A DNA stretch of 64,000 bases from Polyangiaceae bacterium. GTDB lineage: Bacteria > Myxococcota_A > Polyangia > Polyangiales > Polyangiaceae. The DNA lies in the NCBI GenBank assembly GCA_023150915.1, contig JAKLKA010000001.1, positions 79,573-143,572 of the forward strand, written 5' to 3'. The position numbers were made by a program, and so were the translations under genes. The notes below the pieces were generated by a model, which was given only the letters and a program-made list of their open reading frames with translations, had not been told where the DNA came from and ran no database searches. Positions 33,279 through 42,335 of the stretch are shown in pieces. Position 1 is the stretch's first letter, and each line of letters begins with the position of its first letter.

Positions 33279-34553
33279 TCAATCGGGCCAGGCGAGTGCC
33301 AGGCGTACCGTCGCGGGCTTGCCGTCGCCGGTGCAGGCATACGTCCCCGACGCCAGCGCTTTCTCGACGCACGCTGCATCGCGCTTCGTCTTGGCGCCGC
33401 TGAGCACCCGCGCGGTTTGAACCGTGCCCGCGTCGCTGACCGAGACGTCGGCCACGACGAGGCTGCCGGCCGGGAGGGCACAGCGCGTGAGCGCAGGCGC
33501 CGACGAGTCGACGTTGTCGACCTCGAGCCGGTAAACCGGCGGCTGGTCCTTCCTGTCGGAGGAGCGCCAATCGGTCTCCGAGTGCAGGTTGGTCGACGCC
33601 TGCACGACGCGGATCTCCGGACGCGGCTTCCCGGTCAGCTCTTTCGCCTCGTGCTCGACGACCAGCCGGGAGCGCCCCCGGGTCGCGCTCGCGCCCGCCG
33701 ACTTCGCGACTGCCGCGCAGAGGCAGGCTTCGCGCTTGCCGCCCGTGCCGCCCGTGTCGTCGAGATCCTCGAGCTCGCAGCGGCTCGCGCCCTCGAAGAT
33801 CACGTGCCGGCGCTCGTGGTCCGCGCCGGCGAAGCAAGCCGCCATCTCTGCTGCCTTGTCGCCGAAAGCCTTGGTTCCGGGGGCGCAGTCGGTGAAGCCC
33901 GCCCGCTGGCAGAGCGTGAGCGTGCCCGCCTTCACTTCGCCGCGCGGCATGAAGCGCCCGCCGAGCCCGCCGAGCAGGCCACCGCCCGCGGGGAGCGCTT
34001 TCAGAGCGCTGAAGGCGCCCTCGTAGCGCTCCGGGCGAGGAAGCTTCGGGTTCCACGGAGCGGCGAGGGTGAGCTGCAAGGACTGCCAGCCGTGGACCTG
34101 GACCCAGAGCTCTTCACCCTTCTCCTTGAAGCCGGAGACGTGCACGAGCTCCGTCGTGAGCCAGCCCTTGCCGCTCACGCGGCGCTGGTTCGGTACGCCG
34201 TCGAAGGCGCAGCGCGCACCGCTCTTGGCGATGGGCCGAAGCTCGGCATCGACCTCCGTGAGCGGAACCAGGTCGTAGTCGCGGAGCGCCTTGCCGAGCG
34301 CCGCAGCGAGCTTCTCTCGCAGCGCGCGTCGCTCGCTCCGGAAGAGCTGCTCGTCCTGGAACGGCAGCACCGCGATCTTCTCGCGTTCCACCTGCGCGGG
34401 AGCCGCGGGACTTTGCGGAGCGCTCGCGAGGGTGCCTGCCGGTGGCAAGGGCGCGGTTGCTGTCGCCGTGGTGGGGCAAGGCGTCGGGCGCACGCAGGAG
34501 CCCAGCACGATGCAGCAGGGGACGAGAGCGATTCGCTTTCTAGGTCGGAACAC
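33279..34553 (-). CDS. Large lipoprotein of unknown function
   Basis: I use GTG 34553 (424 residues), which yields the signal MFRPRKRIALVPCCIVLGSC. An upstream start would give a long non-signal extension. A Thr/Ala/Pro linker leads to IAVLPFQDEQLFRSERRALR, a pattern common in exported proteins that assemble a nucleotide- or ligand-binding lobe. The C-terminal part has PAGSLVVADVSVSDAGTVQT and ALASGTYACTGDGKPATVRL, a TonB-C-like ending similar to the lipoprotein at 31664-32362. Several Cys pairs suggest disulfides. The 5' end overlaps the 3' end of the EamA gene by 14 bases, so the two are likely co-transcribed. Confidence 0.65.
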   Translation of the reverse strand: MFRPRKRIALVPCCIVLGSCVRPTPCPTTATATAPLPPAGTLASAPQSPAAPAQVEREKIAVLPFQDEQLFRSERRALREKLAAALGKALRDYDLVPLTEVDAELRPIAKSGARCAFDGVPNQRRVSGKGWLTTELVHVSGFKEKGEELWVQVHGWQSLQLTLAAPWNPKLPRPERYEGAFSALKALPAGGGLLGGLGGRFMPRGEVKAGTLTLCQRAGFTDCAPGTKAFGDKAAEMAACFAGADHERRHVIFEGASRCELEDLDDTGGTGGKREACLCAAVAKSAGASATRGRSRLVVEHEAKELTGKPRPEIRVVQASTNLHSETDWRSSDRKDQPPVYRLEVDNVDSSAPALTRCALPAGSLVVADVSVSDAGTVQTARVLSGAKTKRDAACVEKALASGTYACTGDGKPATVRLALAWPD

Positions 34554-35493
34554 GCGGGCATTGTCGGACGCAGGGGTCGGTCCTGACAAGTCCGTCGCGG
34601 GCGGGCGCTGGGCGCGGAGGCGGAACGCTGCCCGGCGCACGCGCGCGCGCCACGAGCAGCACTGCGCCGAGCACGACCAGCGCCCCGCTCGCGCTCGCGG
34701 CGTCGACGCGCTCGCCGGCCCAGACGATGCCGATCGCCAGGGCGATCACCGGGTTCACGTAGGCGTAGCTCGTGGCGACCGAGGCCGAGACGTTCGCGAG
34801 CAGGTAGACATAGGCGCTGAACGCGACGACCGAGCCGAAGAGGCAGAGGAAGACCAGCGCGAGCACTGCGCGCGCCGTCGGCGCGGCCGTCATGTGCTCG
34901 CCGCGCGCGAAGCTCACGAGCAGCATGGCTGCCCCCCCGCTCAGCATCTGGGCAGCGGTCCGCATCATCGTCGTGGCGGGCAGCGCCACGCGCTTGCTAA
35001 CCACCGAGCCGAGCGCCCAGCCGAGCGGGGCGAGCAGCGCCATGAGTGTGCCGGACGGGCTCGCGCGCAGCTCGGCTCCCAAGTTCATCATGAGGACGCC
35101 GACCAGGCCGAGCAGCACGCCGGCGACCTCGGCGGCGGCGAGGCGTGCCCCCATGATTCTCTGAACGATCGCCGCCCAGAGCGGCATCGTCGCCACCATC
35201 ACCGACGTCACGCCCGACGACAGCGACTGCTCCGCCGCCGCGACCAGGCCGTTGCCGATGACGAAGAACAGCACGCCGGTGAGCGCCGACGACTGCCACT
35301 CGACCGGGCGGGGCAAGGCTTCCCCGCGAAGCCTCGCGACCGAAAGCAGCAGCGCTCCGGCACAGAGGAACCTGAGGGCCCCCATCAGGAAGGGAGGGAA
35401 GCTCTCGAGCGCGAGCCGCATCCCGAGATAGGTCGAGCCCCAGATCAGGCAGACCGCCAGGAAGGCCAGGACCAAGAGCGCTTTCTTTCGCAT
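34540..35493 (-). CDS. EamA/DMT-family membrane exporter
   Basis: A 317-residue inner-membrane protein with about ten hydrophobic helices in two EamA repeats: LLVLAFLAVCLIWGSTYLGM opens the first, and LAPLGWALGSVVSKRV the second. VNPVIALAIGIVWAGERVDA is the typical conserved block near the C-terminus. It resembles YedA-type exporters of amino acids or other small metabolites. The gene diverges from a MocR regulator across 154 bases containing inverted and direct repeats, so it is very likely the regulated target. The last 20 residues are polar and Pro/Arg-rich. Confidence 0.9.
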   Translation of the reverse strand: MRKKALLVLAFLAVCLIWGSTYLGMRLALESFPPFLMGALRFLCAGALLLSVARLRGEALPRPVEWQSSALTGVLFFVIGNGLVAAAEQSLSSGVTSVMVATMPLWAAIVQRIMGARLAAAEVAGVLLGLVGVLMMNLGAELRASPSGTLMALLAPLGWALGSVVSKRVALPATTMMRTAAQMLSGGAAMLLVSFARGEHMTAAPTARAVLALVFLCLFGSVVAFSAYVYLLANVSASVATSYAYVNPVIALAIGIVWAGERVDAASASGALVVLGAVLLVARARAPGSVPPPRPAPARDGLVRTDPCVRQCPRVPT

Positions 35494-35522
35494 GACGACC
35501 GCGAGTCTGCGTCTCTGGAGCA

Positions 35523-35591
35523 GACCAGAACAGATGCAGCTATTGTGGACTGCGACCAGTACAGTGTAGGTTCAGGCCAACTGTGCTGGTC
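35523..35591. promoter_or_regulatory. Repeated operator half-sites between eamA-type gene and mocR-type gene
   Basis: GACCAGAACAG (35523-35533) and GACCAGTACAG (35554-35564) are direct repeats 31 bases apart, three helical turns. CTGTGCTGGTC (35581-35591) is an inverted copy of the second with one mismatch. This mix of direct and inverted half-sites is what MocR-type regulators recognise. The sites lie close to both start codons. Confidence 0.6.
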
Positions 35592-35647
35592 GTGCCCGGG
35601 CCGAGCTGTGCTGCCCTCAGGACCCGCAGCGGAGCTACGAAGAAGCC

Positions 35648-37090
35648 ATGACCCTCGCTCTCGCCTCGGGCCCCGCGCGCCACCTCTACGAAGAGCTCGC
35701 GGACGATCTCGCGGGCCTCATCGCCAAGGGTGCGCTGCGGTCCGGAGACCGACTTCCTTCGGTGCGCCGGCTGAGTCTCCAGCGCTCGGTCAGCGTCTCG
35801 ACCGTGCTCCAGGCCTATGTGTTGCTCGAGAGTCGGGGCCTGGTCGAGACGCGGCCGCAGTCGGGCCATTACGTACGCGCGATGCGCGCTCTCTCGGCCG
35901 AGGAGCCGCGCTCGCCCCGGCGCAGCAGCCAGGCGACGCGCGTGAGCGTCAGCGACCTGGTCGCCAAGGTGTACGGAGCCGCCCGCGATCCGAGCATGGT
36001 GCTGCTCGGCGCGGCCCACATGAGCCCCGCGCTGCTTCCGACCGAGAGCATCAATCGCCGGCTCGCCTCCGTCGCGCGCACTGCCGGGAGCGCCGGGGTC
36101 GCCTACGACATCCCGCCTGGGTTGCCCGCGCTCCGCCGCCAGATAGCGCGCCGCGCCGCCGAGAACGGCGTCGCGATCGGTGCTGACGACGTCGTGACCA
36201 CCTTCGGCGCCATGGAAGCGCTCCACCTCTGTCTGCGCGCGGTCACCGCGCCGGGCGACACCGTGCTGGTCGAGACCCCTGCCTACTACGGGATCCTCCA
36301 GCTGATGGAGAGCCTCGGCCTGCGCGTGCTCGAGATCCCGGCGAACCCGGGCACCGGCATCGACCTCGAGCTCACCGCGGCGGCGCTTCGCGAGCACGAC
36401 GTCGCGGCCTGCTTGTTGGTCCCGAGCTTCTCGAACCCGCTCGGCGCGCTGATGCCGGACGAAGCGAAGCAGGCGCTCGTCGCGATGCTCGCTCGCCGGG
36501 AGATCCCACTCATCGAGGACGACATCTACGGCGATCTGCACTTCGATCCCGGGCCCCGCCCGCGGCCGGCCAAGGCCTACGACAAGCAGGGACTGGTGAT
36601 GCTCTGCTCCTCGTTCTCGAAGACGCTCGCGCCGGGCTATCGCGTCGGGTACGCCGTTCCCGGCCGATTTCGCGATCAGGTCGAGCGGCTCAAGTTCGCT
36701 CAGACCGTGGGCACCGCGACACTGCCGCAGATGGCCGTCTCGGACTTCCTCGAGAACGGCGGCTACGACCGCCACCTCCGGCGGCTTCGCCGAGCCCTCG
36801 CCGCTCAGGTCGCGCGTGTGAGCGAAGCGATCGTCGAGCACTTCCCGCCAGGCACGCGGATCTCGCGTCCACGCGGAGGCTTCGTGCTCTGGGTCGAGAT
36901 GCCGCCGGGCAAGAGCGCGCTCGATCTCCACGCCCGCGCGCTCCGCCACAAGATCAGCATCGCGCCGGGCCCGATCTTCAGCGCCAAGCAGCGGTTCTCG
37001 AGCTGCATCCGCGTGAGCGCCGGCTTCCCCTGGTCCGACACCGTCGACCGCAGCATCGTGAGGCTCGGCCAGATCGCCCGCGAGCTCTAA
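35648..37090 (+). CDS. MocR-type transcription regulator (GntR helix-turn-helix fused to PLP aminotransferase domain)
   Basis: A 480-residue cytoplasmic regulator. The N-terminal winged helix reads [40 protein letters not shown] and [17 protein letters not shown]. From about residue 120 a type I aminotransferase-like domain follows, including [10 protein letters not shown] and [15 protein letters not shown], whose Lys should bind pyridoxal phosphate. Such proteins sense PLP or an amino compound. It is divergent from the EamA exporter, and the repeats at 35523-35591 are its likely binding sites. Its TAA overlaps the stop of the convergent methyltransferase gene. Confidence 0.94.
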   Translation: MTLALASGPARHLYEELADDLAGLIAKGALRSGDRLPSVRRLSLQRSVSVSTVLQAYVLLESRGLVETRPQSGHYVRAMRALSAEEPRSPRRSSQATRVSVSDLVAKVYGAARDPSMVLLGAAHMSPALLPTESINRRLASVARTAGSAGVAYDIPPGLPALRRQIARRAAENGVAIGADDVVTTFGAMEALHLCLRAVTAPGDTVLVETPAYYGILQLMESLGLRVLEIPANPGTGIDLELTAAALREHDVAACLLVPSFSNPLGALMPDEAKQALVAMLARREIPLIEDDIYGDLHFDPGPRPRPAKAYDKQGLVMLCSSFSKTLAPGYRVGYAVPGRFRDQVERLKFAQTVGTATLPQMAVSDFLENGGYDRHLRRLRRALAAQVARVSEAIVEHFPPGTRISRPRGGFVLWVEMPPGKSALDLHARALRHKISIAPGPIFSAKQRFSSCIRVSAGFPWSDTVDRSIVRLGQIAREL

Positions 37091-37590
37091 GGGTGCTGGC
37101 CCATGGCCTGGGACTTTCCGGCGACGCTGGCCTCGTGCTCCAGCAGCCAGCGCTTGATCTCGACGCCGCCCGCGTAGCCCGTGAGCGAGCCGTCGGCGCC
37201 AATGACCCGGTGGCACGGAACGACGACCGAGATCGGATTGCGCGCGTTGGCCCGGCCCACGGCGCGCGCGGCACCCGGCCGCCCCAGGCGGATCGCGAGC
37301 TGCTGATACGAGAGCGTGGCTCCGTGCGGGATCTCCAGCAAGGCGCGCCACACCGCGCGCTCGAACTCGCTGCCCAGGGGCGCGAGCGGAAGCGTGAACT
37401 TCCGGCGCTCTCCCGCGAAGTACTGCTCGAGCTCGGCGCGAGCGGCGCGAAACGGCCGTTCGTCTTCCACGTGCCTCGGGTCCCCGGGCCGCTCCTGCCC
37501 GGCGGTGTAGAGCCCCGTGAGGGCGACTCCGTCGGAGGTGAGCCGCAGCCCACCGATCGGGGAAGAAACACGGGTGGTGTAGATCGTCAT
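37087..37590 (-). CDS. ogt: Methylated-DNA--protein-cysteine methyltransferase
   Basis: A 167-residue suicide repair protein that removes alkyl groups from O6-methylguanine. I use ATG 37590, preceded by a strong GAGGAGG ribosome site; the longer open frame overlaps the upstream gene. The conserved [20 protein letters not shown] holds the acceptor Cys. [20 protein letters not shown] and [19 protein letters not shown] form the helix-turn-helix that inserts into DNA. It follows the Ada-AlkA fusion gene after 10 bases, so both are one alkylation-damage operon. Induction by the Ada domain upstream is likely. Confidence 0.95.
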   Translation of the reverse strand: MTIYTTRVSSPIGGLRLTSDGVALTGLYTAGQERPGDPRHVEDERPFRAARAELEQYFAGERRKFTLPLAPLGSEFERAVWRALLEIPHGATLSYQQLAIRLGRPGAARAVGRANARNPISVVVPCHRVIGADGSLTGYAGGVEIKRWLLEHEASVAGKSQAMGQHP

Positions 37591-37600
37591 GCTCGCCTCC

Positions 37601-39046
37601 TCAGTTGCTCGTCCAAAGGTGCAGGGCCGCGTACGCGCGCCACGGGCGCCAGCGTTCTGCCAGCGCGAGGCACTGCCGCTCCGACACGCCTCCGAGCGCC
37701 TTGCGCAAGCCGAGGTCACCGGCCGGAAACGCGTCGGGGCACCCCAGGGCACGCATCGCGATGTAGTCCGCTGTCCAGGGACCGATGCCCGGGAGCTCGG
37801 TCAGCGCGGTGCGGATCTGCTCCGCGTCCGCGCCCTGCGTCAGACGGACGTCCCCGTTGGCCAAGGCAGCGCACAGGGCGCGCAGAGTCCGCGCGCGCGC
37901 CGTCGTGAGGCCAATGCCGGTGAGCGAGCGCTCTGGTGAACGCGCCACCAGAGCGGCGCTGGGCCAGCCGTCGAACAGCTCGACCAGTCGACCTGCGAAC
38001 GTTCGCGCCGCCGCCACGCTCACCTGCTGTCCGAGCACGGCGCGGATTGCCAGCTCGTGCTCGTCCCATGCGCCCGGCAGGCGCAGACCGGGCCGGCGCC
38101 GCACCAGCGCGGCCAAGCGCCGATCCCTGCTCAGGTGCGCGTCAATCACTGCCGGCTGCGCGTCCAGATCGAACAAGCGTCGAGCCCTGGCCACCACGGG
38201 CGACAACGTCCGCACGAGCGAGGGCGAGACGGCGAGCTCGAGGGCGTGGCGACCGGGCAGCGGCCGCACGCGGATCAAGCCGCGCTTCGAGCCGGCCCGA
38301 ACGGCCCGTTGATAGACGCCGTCTTGCACCAGCTCCACGCCGCGAATCGCTCGACCCCCGAGGAAGTCGAGGAGCGCGGCGAAGTCCAAAGGCGGTCGAT
38401 ACTCGAGGGACAGACGCACCCGATCGCCCTGGTCGCCGCTGGCGCGTGACTCGGTCTTGCGAAGCGCGCTCGGGGGATGACCGTAGCGGGCGACGAACGC
38501 GGCGTTGAAGCGCCGTACGCTGCCAAATCCGCTGGCAAAGACGATCTCGGTGATCGACAGCTCGGTGTCGAGCAAGAGCTCGCGGGCGAGCGCGAGCCGG
38601 CGCGTCGCCACCAAGTCGACGGGCGAGACGCCGAGCTCGGCGTGAACGACACGGCGCAGGTGGCGCGAGGTCATCCCCAGCCGCGCCGCCACGGCTTCGA
38701 GGCGGGGAGAGGTGTCGACGCTGGCGAGGATCGCCGCGACCGCGCGACCCGCGCCGTCCTCGCGCTTGGCTCCCGGTGCGCGTTCGGGACGACAGCGGAA
38801 GCATGCGCGGAAACCCTCTCGCTCAGCCTCGGCGGCGAGCACGAAGAAGACGCAACGATCGCGACCCGGAGTCCGCGCAGGGCACACCGGGCGGCAGTAG
38901 ATCCCGGTCGTCTTCACGCCCACGAAGAACACGCCGTCGAAGCGACGATCGCGCGCGCACAGGGCGCGGTAGCAGGAGTCGGCGTCCAGGGTCACGCCCG
39001 ACCAGTTAGCGCAGCGCCGGCGGGGGCGCTGGCCGTTTTCGGACAT
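37601..39046 (-). CDS. Ada-AraC-AlkA fusion: methyl-sensing activator and DNA glycosylase
   Basis: A 481-residue fusion. The N-terminal Ada-type zinc domain has Cys51, Cys55, Cys82 and Cys85 ([11 protein letters not shown] and [10 protein letters not shown]); Cys51 would accept methyl from phosphotriesters. The AraC helix-turn-helix follows ([39 protein letters not shown]). The C-terminal half is an AlkA-like glycosylase: [20 protein letters not shown], the helix-hairpin-helix [18 protein letters not shown] and the Asp in [12 protein letters not shown]. It should sense alkylation, activate its own operon and excise 3-methyladenine-type bases. The start may be a little downstream, but all domains are inside either choice. 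It is co-transcribed with the methyltransferase gene. Confidence 0.94.
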   Translation of the reverse strand: MSENGQRPRRRCANWSGVTLDADSCYRALCARDRRFDGVFFVGVKTTGIYCRPVCPARTPGRDRCVFFVLAAEAEREGFRACFRCRPERAPGAKREDGAGRAVAAILASVDTSPRLEAVAARLGMTSRHLRRVVHAELGVSPVDLVATRRLALARELLLDTELSITEIVFASGFGSVRRFNAAFVARYGHPPSALRKTESRASGDQGDRVRLSLEYRPPLDFAALLDFLGGRAIRGVELVQDGVYQRAVRAGSKRGLIRVRPLPGRHALELAVSPSLVRTLSPVVARARRLFDLDAQPAVIDAHLSRDRRLAALVRRRPGLRLPGAWDEHELAIRAVLGQQVSVAAARTFAGRLVELFDGWPSAALVARSPERSLTGIGLTTARARTLRALCAALANGDVRLTQGADAEQIRTALTELPGIGPWTADYIAMRALGCPDAFPAGDLGLRKALGGVSERQCLALAERWRPWRAYAALHLWTSN

Positions 39047-39161
39047 GGCAGCGACTTCGAGATCGGCTCGGCCTGCGGGCGAGGCAGGTCAGCGGGCCAA
39101 GGCTCCGCGCCAGGGCGTAACGTCGCAGATCGCGCAATGTCAGGGCCGACATCGGAGAGTG

Positions 39162-40388
39162 TCACCGTTCGAACCGGTCCAGGGCCGCCTCGAGCTCGGC
39201 GTCGTCGTCCAGCGTGGCGAGCAGAAGCTCGCGCGCACGGGGGTCTGCGGCCACGTCGGCGGCCACGCGGATCCGTTCCACGCCCCGCTCGGGGTCGAGC
39301 GCGCGCAGCGCGATGGCCGCACCGGCGCGATGCTCGAGGGGTTGCGTGGGGTCGGAGAGCACCGCCTCGGCGTCGGGTGCGGTCACCACGCGCTGGCGAA
39401 ATCCCGAGTCGATCAAGCGCTGCCGCCACTCGCCGACGCTGCGACCGCGACGAACGAAGGCGGTGTCTGCCCGGGGCGCTGCCTCTCGCGCTTGCTCGAA
39501 GGCACCGCGCGCGTCGCGCAATCGAGAGAGCGCGAGCTCGAGGTCTCGCGAGCTCCAGCCAACCGTCGAGAGGAACAGCGTTTCTTCCTCGAGCTCGAGC
39601 GTGATGCCCATCGGCGAATCGCCCCCGGGCTCGGCGGACACTTCCTGGAAGCTGGTGATGGCGGAGTGCGGGATGAACCGATCCGCGAACCACCGGTGGA
39701 GCACGATCCCGTCCTGGCCGATCGTGACCGTCGGTACGCGCGCCTTCGCAAACCACCACGAGAGCGGCAGCGTCAAGAGCGGCCCGATGAGCATGGCCAA
39801 CACCATCAGTGGCCGCGATTCTCCGGCCAGAGCCCGGACGACCCAGGTCAGCAGTGCAGACACGGGACCAATCAGCGCCAGGTAGAACAGCAACCCGGCC
39901 ACGAACGGGCCGATGGTGGTTCGCAGGGCGAAGGTCTGGGTGCGGTGAGCCACGCCGGCGCCGGTGAGCTGCAGAAGAGTTTGGGCGTCCGCCTCGCTCT
40001 CGAGCTCGAGCTCGGCGCGCCGACTACGTCCGAGCTCGAGGCTGACGGCGCGACCGACGCGGGCGCCCGAGCGCACTTCAGCCAGGTGGATGCGCCCGGT
40101 CCGGCTCTCTCCCGCAACGAAGAGTGCGCCGTCGCGGACGGAGACCGAGCCCGATCCGAGATTCGCTCGGCGCTGGGCGAATCGGCCGACAAGCACCACC
40201 GCGAGCAGCGGAAGCAGCCAGACGACCTGCGCGAGGTTGCCCGTCAGCACGCTCACCACGGCGACCAGCGCTGGCAAGATGGAGACGACCGCCGCGGTGG
40301 TCAGCAGCCAGCTCTGCCACGACGGCAGCTCGACCTCGGCCTTCCGACACCGAAAGCTCGCCGCGTGCTCGTGTTCGATTGCTCCCAT
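39162..40388 (-). CDS. Inner-membrane protein with PH-like domains, function unknown
   Basis: A 408-residue membrane protein. Two hydrophobic helices lie near residues 27-70 (WLLTTAAVVSILPALVAVVS, LAQVVWLLPLLAVVLVGRFA) and two to three more near 160-220 (TIGPFVAGLLFYLALIGPVS, PLMVLAMLIGPLLTLPLSWW). The segments between and after them read as beta-rich PH-like domains (VSVRDGALFVAGESRTGRIH; VTIGQDGIVLHRWFADRFIP). The C-terminal 120 residues are helical and charged. I recognise no enzyme motif. It is not tightly linked to neighbours, with about 115 bases to the gene upstream of it in the plus direction. Confidence 0.7.
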   Translation of the reverse strand: MGAIEHEHAASFRCRKAEVELPSWQSWLLTTAAVVSILPALVAVVSVLTGNLAQVVWLLPLLAVVLVGRFAQRRANLGSGSVSVRDGALFVAGESRTGRIHLAEVRSGARVGRAVSLELGRSRRAELELESEADAQTLLQLTGAGVAHRTQTFALRTTIGPFVAGLLFYLALIGPVSALLTWVVRALAGESRPLMVLAMLIGPLLTLPLSWWFAKARVPTVTIGQDGIVLHRWFADRFIPHSAITSFQEVSAEPGGDSPMGITLELEEETLFLSTVGWSSRDLELALSRLRDARGAFEQAREAAPRADTAFVRRGRSVGEWRQRLIDSGFRQRVVTAPDAEAVLSDPTQPLEHRAGAAIALRALDPERGVERIRVAADVAADPRARELLLATLDDDAELEAALDRFER

Positions 40389-40475
40389 CGGCCCGCCAAT
40401 TCACAACCTGCCCGAGTGCGGGCATCCATGCAAGGAGCGGGCATGCCACCACGCCGGAGATCGAGCGGCTGATGG

Positions 40476-41009
40476 TCAGCTGTGAGTTGCGAATGGTAGA
40501 CACGACAGGTGCATCAGGACTTCGTCCGGGTCGACCTGACTCTGGGCGAGCAACTCGGCGGAAGCTGGGACGAAGCCCAACCGCTCGAGCAGGCCGAGCG
40601 AACGGAAGTTATTCCGCTTGAGCACGGCCGTGAGCTCACACACGGCATGTTCCTCAGTCAGCTCCGTGATCATGGCCTGCGTGGCTTCGAGCCCGAACCC
40701 CTGGCGCCAGAACTCGCTGGACAGCTCGTAGGCAATCGCCGCCCTGCCGTTGGACGAGAGCGTCGCTTGGACGTAGCCGATGAGCTGGCCCCCGCGCTTC
40801 CGGATCGCCCAGTTCAGCCAGCGCTCGGTTCCATCGGGGGAAACCCGTGTCTCGAGCCGCTGGTAGCGAGCGGAGAGGGCCGCGACGGACCCGGGGGGCT
40901 GGTTCTCGAACTCGTAGATCGCAGGGTCACTGAGAACCGGGAACATCTCTTCGGCGTGGGAGACGGTCAACGGCTCGAGGGTCAGTCGTCGCGTCTCGAT
41001 CACGCGCAT
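40476..41009 (-). CDS. GNAT-family N-acetyltransferase (RimJ/RimL type)
   Basis: I use ATG 41009 (177 residues); an upstream start at 41063 adds only a non-conserved Arg/Pro stretch. The fold is clear: MRVIETRRLTLEPLTVSHAE, LNWAIRKRGGQLIGYVQATL, AIAYELSSEFWRQGFGLEAT as the acetyl-CoA loop, and LTAVLKRNNFRSLGLLERLG with the Asn-Ser helix typical of RimJ/RimL-like enzymes. It probably acetylates an amine on a protein or small molecule; the substrate is unknown. Confidence 0.88.
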   Translation of the reverse strand: MRVIETRRLTLEPLTVSHAEEMFPVLSDPAIYEFENQPPGSVAALSARYQRLETRVSPDGTERWLNWAIRKRGGQLIGYVQATLSSNGRAAIAYELSSEFWRQGFGLEATQAMITELTEEHAVCELTAVLKRNNFRSLGLLERLGFVPASAELLAQSQVDPDEVLMHLSCLPFATHS

Positions 41010-41105
41010 GCAGGGCCCAGGATAGACCGGACGGCGCGGTTCGACGATACTCTCGCGCCTCACTGGGCGGGCGGCGCTCGCTCGGGTTTCGAGCAGGAGG
41101 ATTCA

Positions 41106-41594
41106 ATGCGTACTTTCGTGCATCACGAGCTCAACACCAGCAATCCGGCGGCGGCGAAGAAGTTCTACAAGGGGCTCTTCGGTTGGACTTTCCAGGACAT
41201 GAAGATGCCGGACGGCAGCGTCTACAGCATGTTCAAGACCGGAGAGGACGAGGGTGGCGGTATCCAGAAGCACCCGATGCCGGGCGCACCGAGCGCGTGG
41301 CTTCAGTACGTCGGGGTCGCGTCCGTCAAGCAAGCGATGGCCAAGGCAGTGAAGCTGGGGGCGAAGGTCATCATCGACTTCATGCCCATTCCTCCCCATG
41401 GTGCGCTCGGGATCTTCGAGGACCCCACCGGCGCGGTGTGCGCGGTCTGGGAACCGGCGGCAGCACCGGCGCCGAAGAAGGCGGCGGCGAAGAAGCCGGC
41501 CTCGAAGAAGGCGGCGGCAGCACCGGCGCCGAAGAAGCCGGCCGCGAAAAGGCCGGCGGCGAAGAAGCCGGCCGCGAGAAAGAAGAAGCGCTGA
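41106..41594 (+). CDS. VOC-superfamily protein with a Lys/Ala/Pro histone-like tail
   Basis: I use ATG 41106 (162 residues), preceded by AGGAGG at ideal spacing. Residues 1-118 form a glyoxalase/bleomycin-resistance-type domain (FVHHELNTSNPAAAKKFYKG, FGWTFQDMKMPDGSVYSMF, LGIFEDPTGAVCAVWEPAAA). The last 45 residues are almost entirely Ala, Lys and Pro, with repeated KKPAAKK-like units resembling histone H1 and bacterial histone-like proteins. The VOC part could bind or modify a small ligand; the tail suggests nucleic-acid or polyanion binding. Such tails are frequent in myxobacteria, but their joining to a VOC domain is unusual. Tail codons form an imperfect DNA repeat at about 41456-41591. 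Confidence 0.85.
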   Translation: MRTFVHHELNTSNPAAAKKFYKGLFGWTFQDMKMPDGSVYSMFKTGEDEGGGIQKHPMPGAPSAWLQYVGVASVKQAMAKAVKLGAKVIIDFMPIPPHGALGIFEDPTGAVCAVWEPAAAPAPKKAAAKKPASKKAAAAPAPKKPAAKRPAAKKPAARKKKR

Positions 41595-41714
41595 CCGGCC
41601 GGGCTCGGACATTCGCAGGCGCCGGCGGCTCGCGCTCGGTATTCAAGTCGAGCGTCTCGGCTCCGGCCCGAACACAGGTCTTGAGTTTCATGCGCGCGCT
41701 GGTACGTACGGGCA

Positions 41715-42269
41715 GTGTCGAGCCATACGCCGTCGCCCGACGAAATCCGTGACGCCCTCGACCGCGCGCGGCCGCGGCTCGTCGCTGGGGTGCTCGTGAT
41801 GGCGCTCGCGGCGGCGGGCGTTGCGGCCGGCACGCTGCTCGCTGCGACCGACACCACCGGCCGAGTGATCGGGACCGTCTTGGCCTTCGTGCTCGCCGGG
41901 TTCGCCGTGCTGAGCGCCCGCGAGCTCGGGCGCCACGCGCGCGCGGTTCGCCGCGTGATCGAGCAGCCCGCTACCATCGTTTGGGTCACCTTCACGGTAC
42001 AGTCTGGGCCGCGCGTCCAGACGCTGGGGCTCCTCACGGTTCATGACGACGCAGGCGGGTTGCGACGCTTCGTCCTGCCGCCCAACACCGGTGGCATCGC
42101 CTTCGACCAGCTCCGAGCGCATTGCCCGGGGGCGGTCTTCACCGATCGCCCTGGCGTTTACGAGCCGCTCCACGAGCTGTGGCGAGAGAGCCCGGCTGAA
42201 TTCGTCGCGCGGGCGCGAGCCGGCGGTGGCGTGCGCTGTGCGTGTTGCGCGCGCCGCACGGCGCACTGA
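41715..42269 (+). CDS. Small two-helix membrane protein of unknown function
   Basis: A 184-residue protein from GTG 41715. A hydrophilic N-terminus is followed by two helices (LVAGVLVMALAAAGVAAGTL and VIGTVLAFVLAGFAVLSARE) and a soluble domain (TIVWVTFTVQSGPRVQTLGL, DQLRAHCPGAVFTDRPGVYE). It ends with a CACC Cys cluster. I recognise no family. It may be a sensor or an envelope factor. Confidence 0.6.
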   Translation: MSSHTPSPDEIRDALDRARPRLVAGVLVMALAAAGVAAGTLLAATDTTGRVIGTVLAFVLAGFAVLSARELGRHARAVRRVIEQPATIVWVTFTVQSGPRVQTLGLLTVHDDAGGLRRFVLPPNTGGIAFDQLRAHCPGAVFTDRPGVYEPLHELWRESPAEFVARARAGGGVRCACCARRTAH

Positions 42270-42305
42270 GACGGGCCTCACGGCGGACCCACCGAGCGCG
42301 GCTTC

Positions 42306-42320
42306 GCTCCGTTACGGAGC
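42306..42320. terminator. Hairpin between convergent genes
   Basis: GCTCCG and CGGAGC form a perfect 6-bp stem with a TTA loop, lying between the stop at 42269 and the stop of the minus-strand ATPase at 42336. It can serve both directions. No T-tract follows. Confidence 0.4.
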
Positions 42321-42335
42321 CGGAAGACGGTCACG

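Noticed and set aside
35540..37351. 603-residue minus-strand open frame opposite the MocR-type gene
   Set aside because: Shadow of a gene with unambiguous domain motifs on the other strand.
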